Source: JBOHTO01 sp050733695
Lineage (GTDB): Bacteria; Gemmatimonadota; Gemmatimonadetes; Gemmatimonadales; Gemmatimonadaceae
Reading direction: 5' to 3'
Assembly: GCA_050733695.1 (NCBI GenBank)
Contig: JBOHTO010000178.1
Coordinates: forward strand, 1-19,209
Length of the DNA stretch: 19,209 nt
The position numbers and the translations under genes were made by a program. Under the pieces are notes generated by a model that saw only the letters and a list, made by a program, of their open reading frames with translations, was not told the DNA's origin and ran no database searches. Shown piece by piece: positions 8,625 to 16,148 of this stretch; positions within the stretch are counted from its first letter, which is position 1, and each line of letters starts with the position of its first letter.

Positions 8625-9920
8625 ATGAGCAGGAAAGTGAAGTGGTCGATAACGGGCGCGGTGGTGATCGGCATCGTGGCCGTGCTCGGCATCACCGCCG
8701 CCACGCGCGGCAAGGACGGAGTCGAGGTCAGGATCGAACCGGTCGAGCGGCGCGACCTCGTCGCCTCCGTGACAGCGAGCGGTCAGGTACAGCCTCAGAC
8801 GAAGGTCGATCTGAGCGCGGACATCACCGGGCGAATCGTGCGACTCGATGTGCACGAGGGTCAGCTCGTTTCAGCAGGACAGTTCCTGCTGCAGATCGAT
8901 CCGGCCCAGTACGAAGCAGCCGTCCAGCGCGCCGAAGCCGGACTCGCCGCTGCGAGGGCGCAGGAGGCGCAGGCGCGGGCGAACCATATCCAGGCGAAGC
9001 GAAACCACGAACGCTCGGCGCAGATCCAGGAGAGCAATGCAAACCTCGTTTCCGCCGAGCAGATGGAGCAACTCAGGACACAGGCGGAAGTCACGGAGGC
9101 GCTTCTGAGCGCTGCGGAACACAGCGTCGATCAGGCGAGCGCCGGACTGCGTGATGCGAAGAGCAGTCTGAAGAAGACCACCATCGTCGCGCCGATGAGC
9201 GGCAGGATCACGCGCCTCAACGTCGAGGAGGGCGAGACCGCGATCATGGGAACGCTCAACAGGGATGCGGCCACTCTGCTCACCATCAGCGACATGAGCG
9301 CCATGGAGACGAAGGTCAAGGTCGACGAAACAGACGTCGCTCGCATCTCCGTCGGCGACTCCGCTGTCATAGAGATCGACGCATTTCCGGACACAACGTT
9401 CCTTGGTCGCGTCGTGCAGATCTCCAACAGCTCGATCCGGGATGCGGCCGCAGGCGGCGGGCAGGCACTGGAGCAGGCGGTCGACTACGAGGTGACAATC
9501 AAGCTGCTCGATCCGCCGGCAGACACGCGGCCCGATTTCTCCGCCACGGCGAAGATCATCACGGACGCGAAGTCGAGGGCGCTGTCCATTCCCATCATCG
9601 CCCTCACGGTACGAGAGCGCGAGGAACCGGGAGATGCAGACACGGCCATCACGCTCGCCGGGCGCCAGCCGGAGCGGCAGGTGGGCGAGCGCGATGTCGA
9701 AGGTGTCTTCGTCGTGGGTGCGGACAACAAGGTTGTGTTCCGTCCGGTTCGAGTCGGGATATCTGGCGAGAAGCACTTCGAGGTTGTGAGTGGCCTGGAG
9801 GAAGGCGAGCGAATAGTCGCCGGGTCGTACCAGGCGATCCGCGAGCTGCGGGATGGGGCCCTCGTTCATGAGGCGGCACCGGAGGAAGGAGCCGCAGCGG
9901 GCGAGGAGGAGTCGGCATGA
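8625..9920 (+). CDS. HlyD/MacA-type periplasmic adaptor subunit
   Basis: A 431-residue membrane-fusion protein linking the inner-membrane ABC transporter to the TolC-like channel. Residues 1-8 are basic and 9-26 form one membrane anchor. A first half of the lipoyl domain lies at about 57-93 (GQVQPQTKVDLSADITGRI and EGQLVSAGQ), a coiled-coil hairpin rich in Ala, Glu and Gln at 95-183, the second lipoyl half at 186-205 (APMSGRITRLNVEEGE), a beta-barrel at about 226-312, and a membrane-proximal domain near 350-415. This is the MacA order. The hairpin is of a length consistent with docking to a TolC tip. The stop overlaps the next start as ATGA (9917-9920), which indicates translational coupling with the ATPase. 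The acidic C-terminus (Glu/Ala-rich) is poorly conserved. Confidence 0.92.
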   Translation: MSRKVKWSITGAVVIGIVAVLGITAATRGKDGVEVRIEPVERRDLVASVTASGQVQPQTKVDLSADITGRIVRLDVHEGQLVSAGQFLLQIDPAQYEAAVQRAEAGLAAARAQEAQARANHIQAKRNHERSAQIQESNANLVSAEQMEQLRTQAEVTEALLSAAEHSVDQASAGLRDAKSSLKKTTIVAPMSGRITRLNVEEGETAIMGTLNRDAATLLTISDMSAMETKVKVDETDVARISVGDSAVIEIDAFPDTTFLGRVVQISNSSIRDAAAGGGQALEQAVDYEVTIKLLDPPADTRPDFSATAKIITDAKSRALSIPIIALTVREREEPGDADTAITLAGRQPERQVGERDVEGVFVVGADNKVVFRPVRVGISGEKHFEVVSGLEEGERIVAGSYQAIRELRDGALVHEAAPEEGAAAGEEESA

Positions 9921-10717
9921 CGGAGGACGTCATCGGCGAACCACCGATCAGCACCACCGCCGAACGCGCGGTCGTCGTCGCGGGTACGGGCGAAGCGCCC
10001 GCCCCGGACTGGGTGATCGTCACCCGCGGACTCACGCGCGAGTACGACATGGGAGGCGAAATAGTACGCGCGCTGCGCGGCGTGGACATCGCCATCCGGC
10101 GCAACGAATACGTCGCGATCATGGGACCATCGGGATCCGGCAAATCGACGCTGATGAATCTCATCGGTTGCCTCGACACGCCGGACGCGGGCGAGTACTG
10201 GCTCAACGGGCAGCTCGTGTCCGACATGACGGATGACGCCCTGGCGCGCATTCGCAACCGCGAGATCGGGTTCGTCTTCCAGACGTTCAACCTGCTGCCG
10301 AGGGCTACCGCGCTGCACAACGTCGAGCTGCCGCTGGTCTATGCCGGCGTCAAGGCGGACGAGCGCCGGGATCGCGCTATCGGCGCGCTCGAGCGCGTCC
10401 AGCTCGGAGATCGAACGCAGCACAGGCCCAACGAGCTGTCGGGCGGGCAGCGCCAGCGCGTCGCCATCGCGCGCGCGCTCGTCAACGAGCCGTCCATACT
10501 CCTGGCGGATGAGCCCACGGGCAACCTCGACTCCACGACGTCCGGTGAGATCATGCGCGTGTTCGAGGAACTCGCGGATCAGGGGCAGACGGTGATCATG
10601 GTCACGCACGAGGCGGAAATCGCGGCGCATGCACGCCGCGTTGTCGCCCTGCGCGACGGCCTCATCGAGAGTGACGACCGCCGCGACCGCTTCACGGCGC
10701 GACACGGACCAGGGTAA
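9917..10717 (+). CDS. MacB/LolD-type ABC transporter ATP-binding protein
   Basis: A 266-residue ATPase powering the exporter. Walker A GPSGSGKST is at 70-78, the Q-loop Gln at Q122 (FQTFNLLP), the signature LSGGQ at 174-178, Walker B ILLADE at 194-199 with catalytic E199, the D-loop GNLDS follows, and the switch His is H231 in VTHE. The FNLLP and PTGNLDS wording is typical of the MacB/LolD/FtsE group, whose members work mechanically on periplasmic substrates rather than passing them through the membrane. The first 35 residues are an extra Ala/Pro-rich leader absent from most relatives. The ATG at 9917 is nevertheless supported by its ATGA overlap with the adaptor gene. The permease is encoded separately, not fused as in E. 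coli MacB. Confidence 0.95.
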   Translation: MTEDVIGEPPISTTAERAVVVAGTGEAPAPDWVIVTRGLTREYDMGGEIVRALRGVDIAIRRNEYVAIMGPSGSGKSTLMNLIGCLDTPDAGEYWLNGQLVSDMTDDALARIRNREIGFVFQTFNLLPRATALHNVELPLVYAGVKADERRDRAIGALERVQLGDRTQHRPNELSGGQRQRVAIARALVNEPSILLADEPTGNLDSTTSGEIMRVFEELADQGQTVIMVTHEAEIAAHARRVVALRDGLIESDDRRDRFTARHGPG

Positions 10718-10724
10718 CTCCAGG

Positions 10725-11969
10725 GTGCCTTTCTCCGAGGCCATCCGGCTCGCCCTCGGCCAGATTCGCGTGCAGAAGCTCAAGAGCTTCTTCACGCTGC
10801 TCGGCGTCACCATCGGCGTGATGTTCCTCATAGCCGTGGTCTCGATCGTCGAGGGCATGGGTCGCTACATGGAGGAGGACTTCGCAGGCAAGCTGCTCGG
10901 CGTCAACACCTTCACGCTGAGGCGGATACCCTGGTTCTCGGGCGGCAACATGACGGAGGAGGAATGGCTGCGCATGCAGCGCAGACCGCGGCTCTCTGAC
11001 GCCGACCTGGATCTCGTGAAGGGCGCACTGCCGGAGGGAACGCGCTACGCAGTGGACAACGAGAACAACGTCTCTGCTTCCACATCGAGAACCCGGCCCA
11101 GGGAGGTGGAAGCACACGCGGTGGAGGGCGACTACTTCACGATCAAGAACTACGATCTCTCGAGTGGACGCGTCTTCGCGCAGCAGGAAGCGCGATTGGG
11201 ACTGCCGGTGGTGGTGATCGGCGACGACATAGCGGAATACTTCTACGAAGGCCTCGACCCTGTGGGGCGCGATCTGCGCATGGGCGGGATTCCGTACGAA
11301 GTGATCGGCGTCATCGAGAAGCAGGGATCGCTCTTCGGAATGTCGATGGATCGCATGGTGATCGCCCCTTACCGTTCGCCGCTGCACCGGCTCACGAACC
11401 CGCGCGGCGACATCGACGCGATCATCGTGAAATCTCCCACGACCCTGCTGCTACGCGATGCGATGGAGAGCGTGCGGGAAGTCATGCGCGGGAGGCGTGG
11501 TCTCCGCCCTGCGGAACCCGACAACTTCGTCATGGAGACGTCCGAGAGCGCGCTCGAGGAGTTCCGGAAGATCAAGGGGATAATGACGATCGTGGGAACC
11601 GCGCTGCCGGCGATCGGGCTGGTCGTGGGCGGAATGGTGATCATGAACATCATGCTCGTCGCCGTCGCCGAGCGCACTCGGGAGATCGGGATCAGAAAAT
11701 CGCTCGGAGCGCGGAGCAGGGACATCCTCCGTCAGTTCCTCGTGGAAGCGGCGACCCTGAGCACGCTCGGCGCAATCATCGGCATCGCCCTGGGCATCAC
11801 GATCGCAAAGACAATCTCCTGGCGCTTCCCCTTCCTCCCGGCGACTGTCGCACCCTGGTCGGTCGTTGCGGCAACGCTGCTCGGCACGGTCGTGGGGATC
11901 GTGTCGGGCGTGTATCCGGCGCGGCGTGCTGCGCGCCTGGATCCGATCACCGCGCTACGGCAGGAGTGA
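10725..11969 (+). CDS. FtsX/MacB-type ABC transporter permease, first of a pair
   Basis: A 414-residue inner-membrane permease. One helix near residues 20-43 is followed by a large periplasmic MacB_PCD-type domain (about 44-285), then three helices near 290-315, 345-368 and 378-400. The cytosolic coupling-helix motif ERTREIGIRKSLGAR and the ending AARLDPITALRQE are diagnostic of the MacB/FtsX family. The periplasmic part starts with a Trp-rich stretch after the first helix (RRIPWFSGGN). I chose the GTG at 10725, 7 bp after the ATPase stop, because the family N-terminus begins there. An ATG at 10629 would add 32 unconserved residues translated from inside the ATPase gene. The next permease begins 3 bp after this one stops, so they are surely co-translated. 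Confidence 0.92.
   Translation: MPFSEAIRLALGQIRVQKLKSFFTLLGVTIGVMFLIAVVSIVEGMGRYMEEDFAGKLLGVNTFTLRRIPWFSGGNMTEEEWLRMQRRPRLSDADLDLVKGALPEGTRYAVDNENNVSASTSRTRPREVEAHAVEGDYFTIKNYDLSSGRVFAQQEARLGLPVVVIGDDIAEYFYEGLDPVGRDLRMGGIPYEVIGVIEKQGSLFGMSMDRMVIAPYRSPLHRLTNPRGDIDAIIVKSPTTLLLRDAMESVREVMRGRRGLRPAEPDNFVMETSESALEEFRKIKGIMTIVGTALPAIGLVVGGMVIMNIMLVAVAERTREIGIRKSLGARSRDILRQFLVEAATLSTLGAIIGIALGITIAKTISWRFPFLPATVAPWSVVAATLLGTVVGIVSGVYPARRAARLDPITALRQE
11962..11966 (+). promoter_or_regulatory. Ribosome binding site for the second permease
   Basis: AGGAG lies inside the last codons of the first permease, 6 nt before the GTG at 11973. It decides the GTG start of the second permease. Confidence 0.65.
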
Positions 11970-11972
11970 TCC

Positions 11973-13247
11973 GTGCGACTCGGCGCGCAGGCTACGACCG
12001 TGATCGAGGGAATCGGAATAGCGCTGGACGCCATCCGCGCCAACCGCGTTCGCGCCGGACTCACCATCATGGGGGTAGCCGTCGGCGTCTTCGTCGTCGT
12101 GGCGATGTCGTCGGTCGTGCGCGGCGTCAACGAGAGCTTCGCGCGCGATCTGGAGGCGGCCGGCCCCACGTCGTTCTTCATCTACAGAAGAGCCGACTTC
12201 GGTCCGCACGGGTGCGATGGAACGGACAACACATGCCCATCGCGGAGAAATCCGCATCTGACCGTGGAAGAGGCCGAGGTGCTGGAGCGGCTGCCCACGA
12301 TCTTCAGCGTCACCGTGCACCGCGGCTCCAATGCATCGTTCCGGTATCAGGACCGGATGCTGTCGAGCGCGGGGCTCGAGGTGTACACGGCGAACTGGAT
12401 CGAGATCGACGGCGGTGACATTCATCCCGGACGCAGCTTCACCGCTGCCGAGAACGCGAATGCGGCGCGCGTGGTGATACTCAACGCCAAGCTCGCCGAA
12501 GCCCTGTTCGGGGAATCGGATCCGGTTGGCAAGACCGTGCAGGTCGACCGTGTTCCGCTCACCGTGATCGGCGTGTACCACTACACGGCGAGCCCCATGG
12601 GAACGCCCACTTCCGCGGGTGGCGGCGATCAGCCGAAGGGCATCGTGCCGCTCGAGACAGCCCGCCGCCATCTCGGTCTTGGAAGGCGTGGTTTCGATTT
12701 CATAGTCAAGCCGCGGGAGGGTGTCACCGTAGGCGAGGCGACCGATGACGTGATCGCCGCGCTGCGTGCACACCGCGCGCTCAGGCCGGCGCGTGTGAAC
12801 AACTTCGAGATCATCACGCAGGACCGCCTGATGGAAATCTACAACTCGCTCTTTGGCACGTTCTTCATCGTGATGCTCGCACTCGGCTCTGTGGGTCTTC
12901 TGGTGGGTGGCGTGGGAGTGGTCGCAATAATGATGATCTCCGTAACCGAGCGGACGCGCGAGATCGGGGTGCGCAAGGCACTTGGCGCCACGAAGGCCAC
13001 GATCCTCTGGCAGTTCCTCGTGGAGGCTGTCACGCTCACGGGGATCGGAGCCGCGCTCGGTCTGCTGAGTGGCGTGCTCGTCGCCCTGGCGGTGCGAACC
13101 ATCTGGCCCGCGGTGCCTGCTTCGACCCCGCTCTCGGCGATCGTGGCAGCGCTGCTCGCCAGCGGCTTCACCGGAATCGTCTTCGGGATGCTCCCCGCAG
13201 TCCGCGCTGCGCGCCTCGATCCCGTGGCCGCCCTGCGCTACGAGTAG
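11973..13247 (+). CDS. FtsX/MacB-type ABC transporter permease, second of a pair
   Basis: A 424-residue permease with the same plan as its upstream neighbour: a first helix near residues 30-50, a periplasmic domain to about 290, and three C-terminal helices. It has the coupling motif ERTREIGVRKALGAT and the family ending AARLDPVAALRYE. It is clearly a diverged paralogue rather than a recent copy. The two products most likely form a heterodimer on a dimer of the single ATPase, as in other two-permease MacB-like exporters. The periplasmic domain contains C81 and C88 (a CX6C loop between GPHG and PSRR) that the first permease lacks; a disulfide is plausible outside the cytoplasm. The GTG start is set by AGGAG 6 nt upstream. 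It is the last complete gene of the exporter operon. Confidence 0.92.
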   Translation: MRLGAQATTVIEGIGIALDAIRANRVRAGLTIMGVAVGVFVVVAMSSVVRGVNESFARDLEAAGPTSFFIYRRADFGPHGCDGTDNTCPSRRNPHLTVEEAEVLERLPTIFSVTVHRGSNASFRYQDRMLSSAGLEVYTANWIEIDGGDIHPGRSFTAAENANAARVVILNAKLAEALFGESDPVGKTVQVDRVPLTVIGVYHYTASPMGTPTSAGGGDQPKGIVPLETARRHLGLGRRGFDFIVKPREGVTVGEATDDVIAALRAHRALRPARVNNFEIITQDRLMEIYNSLFGTFFIVMLALGSVGLLVGGVGVVAIMMISVTERTREIGVRKALGATKATILWQFLVEAVTLTGIGAALGLLSGVLVALAVRTIWPAVPASTPLSAIVAALLASGFTGIVFGMLPAVRAARLDPVAALRYE

Positions 13248-13275
13248 GGCGGCGCAACCGCTGCCGGCGGGACCG

Positions 13276-13317
13276 GCGGCGCGAATGGATCAGATCGCGG
13301 CGCTGCGACATGAATGA
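13276..13317 (+). pseudogene. Remnant of the 3' end of a third MacB-type permease gene
   Basis: These 14 codons read AARMDQIAALRHE-stop. They align codon for codon with the last 14 of the first permease (AARLDPITALRQE-stop): 9 of 13 residues match and both end in TGA. The ending is diagnostic of the MacB/FtsX family. The stretch is in a different frame from the second permease, which stops at 13247, and has no helices or start of its own. It therefore looks like the surviving tail of a deleted tandem permease copy. It is not expected to make a useful product. Confidence 0.6.
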
Positions 13318-13337
13318 TCCACCATGGACCAGACACA

Positions 13338-13369
13338 CAGCGGGCCGGAATGACGATTCCGGCCCGCTG
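13338..13369. terminator. Bidirectional terminator hairpin between convergent genes
   Basis: A perfect 14-bp stem, CAGCGGGCCGGAAT (13338-13351) and ATTCCGGCCCGCTG (13356-13369), closes a GACG tetraloop. It sits between the exporter operon end on the plus strand and the lipoprotein stop (13399) on the minus strand. Neither side has a strong T-run, but the position and perfect symmetry fit a terminator serving both directions. Confidence 0.8.
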
Positions 13370-13398
13370 CGTGCTTCGCGATCGTCGAGCTGTTTCCG

Positions 13399-14337
13399 TC
13401 AGGGCGTTTGCGCGGTCACCGAAACCGTCGACTGGCCCGACTTCCCCTCCGACGTAGCCGTTATCGTCGCGCCTCCCGGAGCTTTCCCCGTTACGATTCC
13501 AGCATCATCGACCGTCGCAATGAGAGCGTTGCTGCTCGAGAAAGCCACATCCCGACCAGTCAGCTCCCTCTGGTCGGCGGCCCTGAGCGTGACCGACAGG
13601 TGAACCGTATCGCCGACGAAGACAGCAGCCGGGTTCGGCTCGATCTCCACGGTTTCAACGGGGCGCGGCGCCACGCTGAGCGTGGTCGTGTCCGAAACGC
13701 CCTCCAGAGAGGCGATGATCAGCACAGTGCCGCTCGCCACCGGCGTGATCACGCCGTTCGAGCTCACTGTCGCCACGTCTGTGTTGGAACTGGTGAACGC
13801 GAGGCGACGAATGTCGCTGTCGAGCGCGTCGGAGTCGGTCAGGTTGCGAACGACCGTGTCTCCATCCTGCGTGACAACGTGGGTTTCCAGCTCCAGTTCT
13901 GCATCAAGAAAGAGGGTCCCCGTTGCCGGCCGTATCTCGACGGTCGCCACGGAATCGGGGATCACCGTAACCTGTACGATTTTCTCGAAGGTGTCCTGTG
14001 CGCTGGATGTACTGACGGTGAAGGTGGTGGCCCCGCCGCCGACGCCGCAGATCCCGCCGGCCGTGTTGTCCTCGACGCCATCAGAGTCGAGGTCCGTCGC
14101 ATCAAACACAGCGATTGTTTCATCGCCGCTGGCAAAGTCGACGTCGGCATTGTCAATCTCGTTGCCGCTCGTGGTGAGGTCCGCGTCGATGGAAGCGCAC
14201 GCGTCCTGGTCGACCGTTATGGTCATCGGCGTGACCGCAAACTCGAACTCGAGGAAGGGGATGGTGGGCTGATTCTCATCGTCGCAGGCGGCGACGAGGG
14301 TGAGGCCGGCGAGAAATGCTATGACCTTGAGTCGCAT
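13399..14337 (-). CDS. Lipoprotein with bacterial Ig-like (BID_2/Big_2) domains
   Basis: A 312-residue exported lipoprotein. The basic start MRLK, a hydrophobic stretch and the lipobox VAAC give a lipidated C18. Three beta-sandwich units follow: about 32-128, 131-223 and 226-310. The last two carry the Big_2-type pattern, a strand pair around VETVEIEPNPAAVFVGDT, the SSN.DVATVSSNGVITPVASG core, and a closing repeat with IATVDDAGIVTGKAPG. The first unit is diverged and contains C47 and C97, which could pair, and D82-x-D84-x-D86-G, a loop resembling a calcium-binding DxDxDG motif. Such proteins usually sit on the outer membrane or cell surface in adhesion or scaffolding; no specific partner is visible. 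The residue after the lipid Cys is Asp, which in enterobacteria can signal inner-membrane retention, but that rule may not hold here. No clear ribosome binding site precedes the ATG. Confidence 0.88.
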   Translation of the reverse strand: MRLKVIAFLAGLTLVAACDDENQPTIPFLEFEFAVTPMTITVDQDACASIDADLTTSGNEIDNADVDFASGDETIAVFDATDLDSDGVEDNTAGGICGVGGGATTFTVSTSSAQDTFEKIVQVTVIPDSVATVEIRPATGTLFLDAELELETHVVTQDGDTVVRNLTDSDALDSDIRRLAFTSSNTDVATVSSNGVITPVASGTVLIIASLEGVSDTTTLSVAPRPVETVEIEPNPAAVFVGDTVHLSVTLRAADQRELTGRDVAFSSSNALIATVDDAGIVTGKAPGGATITATSEGKSGQSTVSVTAQTP

Positions 14338-14401
14338 ACGGAAGGTGGTTGTGGGACACGAAGGGACCGCGGCGCGGGCGAAGAAGCCGCGACGGTAGTG
14401 G

Positions 14402-14429
14402 TTTATCCGGTTTTGTGTAGGTCAGTCCA
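14402..14429 (-). promoter_or_regulatory. Possible sigma70-type promoter for the lipoprotein gene
   Basis: On the minus strand, TGGACT (complement of 14424-14429) and GATAAA (complement of 14402-14407) are 16 bp apart, each matching 4 of 6 consensus positions. They lie in the only AT-rich patch of the 204-bp divergent region and would give a leader of about 55 nt. This is a visual match only. Confidence 0.3.
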
Positions 14430-14528
14430 GTCTAGTCGGCGGTCACTCTCGCCGCAACCCTTGGAGCCGGGCGGTTCACTGCCGCGTGACCCCGCCTCCA
14501 TGCGGAAATGCGCCACCTCCGGTCGGGC

Positions 14529-14534
14529 TATATT
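14529..14534 (+). promoter_or_regulatory. Probable -10 element (TATATT) of a leaderless start
   Basis: TATATT lies 7 nt before the ATG at 14542 with no Shine-Dalgarno sequence between them. Transcription would then begin at or next to the A of the start codon, giving a leaderless mRNA for the deacetylase and its operon. No convincing -35 hexamer is seen about 17 bp further up. Confidence 0.5.
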
Positions 14535-14541
14535 CCCCCGC

Positions 14542-15261
14542 ATGCCGTCGATCGACATTCTTGCCATTGCCGCGCACCGTGACGACGTCGAGCTCACCTG
14601 TGGCGGCACATTGATCAAGGCCGCCGTACGCGGCTACCGGACTGCAGTCCTCGACCTCACCGCCGGTGAGATGGGCACCCGCGGCTCGGCGGATCTGCGC
14701 GCCGCCGAGGCGAGCCGGGCGGCTGAGGTCCTCGGCGTCCAGGCACGCGAGAACCTGGGCTTCCCCGACGCGGGAATCGAGAACACGCCTGCTTCGCGCC
14801 TGGAGGTCGCGCGGATCGTGCGACGCTTCGCGCCCCGCGTCGTCATCGCACCGGCGCCGCGCGGACGACACCCGGATCACCGCGTTACGGCGGAACTCGT
14901 GCGCGATGCCTGCTACGTGGCCGGTCTCGGCCGACTCGATTCTCGCGACGCACCGCACAGGCCCCTCAAGGTCATCCACTGCACCAGTTATCGACAGGAC
15001 TTCGAGAAACCCACGTTCGTGGTCGACATCTCGGATGAGATGGAGCGCAAGCTCGAAGCGATCCGGTGCTATGCGTCGCAGTTCGAAGGCGTGAAGCAGG
15101 CTGGAGAAGTATATCCGACTGGTGATCCGCTGCTCGACGTCGTACGCAACCAGGCCGCGGCATGCGGCGCGCTCGTCCGCCGTCGTTATGGCGAGCCGTT
15201 CGTCACGCACGAGACGATGCTGGTCGACGACATCATGTCGCTCGAGGTCTCCACCTTTTGA
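14542..15261 (+). CDS. bshB1: PIG-L/LmbE-family deacetylase, BshB1-like (bacillithiol synthesis)
   Basis: A 239-residue zinc-dependent N-acetylglucosaminyl deacetylase. BshB1 removes the acetyl group from N-acetylglucosaminyl malate, the second step to the thiol bacillithiol. The metal site is visible: H12 and D15 in AHRDDVE with D14 as likely base, and HPDH at 110-113 supplying the third ligand. The following LDLTAGEMGTRG, LGFPDAGI and FVVDISDEMERKLEAIRCYASQF stretches fit BshB1 rather than other PIG-L enzymes. The usual AHPDD motif has Arg in place of Pro (R13). BshA and BshC, needed for the pathway, are not in the window. The ATG at 14542 is the family start; an open frame upstream to 13408 is antisense to the lipoprotein gene. 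It is first in a five-gene run and its stop overlaps the next gene's likely TTG start. Confidence 0.88.
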   Translation: MPSIDILAIAAHRDDVELTCGGTLIKAAVRGYRTAVLDLTAGEMGTRGSADLRAAEASRAAEVLGVQARENLGFPDAGIENTPASRLEVARIVRRFAPRVVIAPAPRGRHPDHRVTAELVRDACYVAGLGRLDSRDAPHRPLKVIHCTSYRQDFEKPTFVVDISDEMERKLEAIRCYASQFEGVKQAGEVYPTGDPLLDVVRNQAAACGALVRRRYGEPFVTHETMLVDDIMSLEVSTF

Positions 15262-16145
15262 GCAACCCGGTGCGACACGAACCGGATGACCGGACCGGGG
15301 GCGACGCTGCGGCGACCGCAGCAGCATCCGGCGCGGAGCCGAGCTACGGTTCATATCTCGCGCTCGATGAGCTGCTCGGGCTGCAGCGTCCGCGATCGGC
15401 ACCGGAACACCCCGATGAACTGCTCTTCATCGTCGTGCACCAGGCGAGCGAACTCTGGTTCAAGGTGCTGCTTCACGAACTGGATGAGCTCATTGCCCAC
15501 ATGATCGCCGGAGACGCACTCGCAGCGCTGGCCGCAGTGCGACGCGTGAACGCTCTCGTCGGGATCATCACGGGCCAGCTTGCGGCCCTCGAAACCCTGC
15601 CCCCGCAGCGGTTCGCGCAGTTCCGCGGGTACCTCGGCACTTCGAGTGGGTCGCAGAGCGAACAGTTCAGGGCACTCGAGGCCGTCTCGGGTCTGCGCGA
15701 CGCCCGCTTCATGCAGGCCCTCTCGGAGCACGGACCTGTTCCCCCGCTCATCGCCAGGGCGCTCGCGCGGCCGACGCTGCAGCAGTTGTTCGACTCACTC
15801 CTCACGTCGCACGGAACAACGCTGGAAAGGATCTACACCGATCCCGCAGTGACGGCGCTCTTTCTTCTCGCTGAAGGTCTGCTCGAGTACGAACAGGGTT
15901 TCGCCATGTGGCGATTCCTGCACGTCCAGCTCGTCGAGCGAATCATCGGACCTGCCACGAGTGGCACGGGTGGCACGCTCGGCGCCCGATATCTGCAACG
16001 CACAGTCTCGCAACGCTTCTTCCCCGAGCTCTGGAAGGTGCGAGCCGCGTTCTTTGGCGCCGACGCGGCCCCCGCCGCTGCCGGCGGCGCGCCGGACAGC
16101 GCACCCGGATTGCCGCACGACCGGGAACCCGAACGCGGGCCCTGA
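15258..16145 (+). CDS. kynA: Tryptophan 2,3-dioxygenase
   Basis: A 295-residue cytosolic heme enzyme that opens the indole ring of L-tryptophan with O2 to give N-formylkynurenine. Diagnostic segments: SYGSYLALDELLGLQ near the start, ELLFIVVHQASELWFK with the active-site His H61, FRGYLGTSSGSQSEQFR, the proximal heme ligand H222 in MWRFLHVQLVERIIG, and the closing GTGGTLGARYLQ plus RFFPELWKVR. The Phe of the usual SGFQS motif is Ser here. The start is uncertain: TTG at 15258 overlaps the deacetylase stop as TTGA, while GTG at 15270 is an alternative; no ATG is available. The C-terminal 25 residues are Ala/Pro-rich and unconserved. Kynurenine formamidase follows after 3 bp, giving the two opening steps of tryptophan breakdown. 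Confidence 0.93.
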   Translation: MSNPVRHEPDDRTGGDAAATAAASGAEPSYGSYLALDELLGLQRPRSAPEHPDELLFIVVHQASELWFKVLLHELDELIAHMIAGDALAALAAVRRVNALVGIITGQLAALETLPPQRFAQFRGYLGTSSGSQSEQFRALEAVSGLRDARFMQALSEHGPVPPLIARALARPTLQQLFDSLLTSHGTTLERIYTDPAVTALFLLAEGLLEYEQGFAMWRFLHVQLVERIIGPATSGTGGTLGARYLQRTVSQRFFPELWKVRAAFFGADAAPAAAGGAPDSAPGLPHDREPERGP

Positions 16146-16148
16146 CCG

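Noticed and set aside
8871..9869. 332-codon open frame on the minus strand under the adaptor gene
   Set aside because: The sense frame is a complete adaptor with ribosome binding site and coupling to the ATPase; the antisense product has no recognisable feature.
13408..14541. Upstream extension of the deacetylase frame
   Set aside because: It is antisense to the Ig-like lipoprotein and shows no family similarity; the conserved N-terminus starts at the ATG at 14542.
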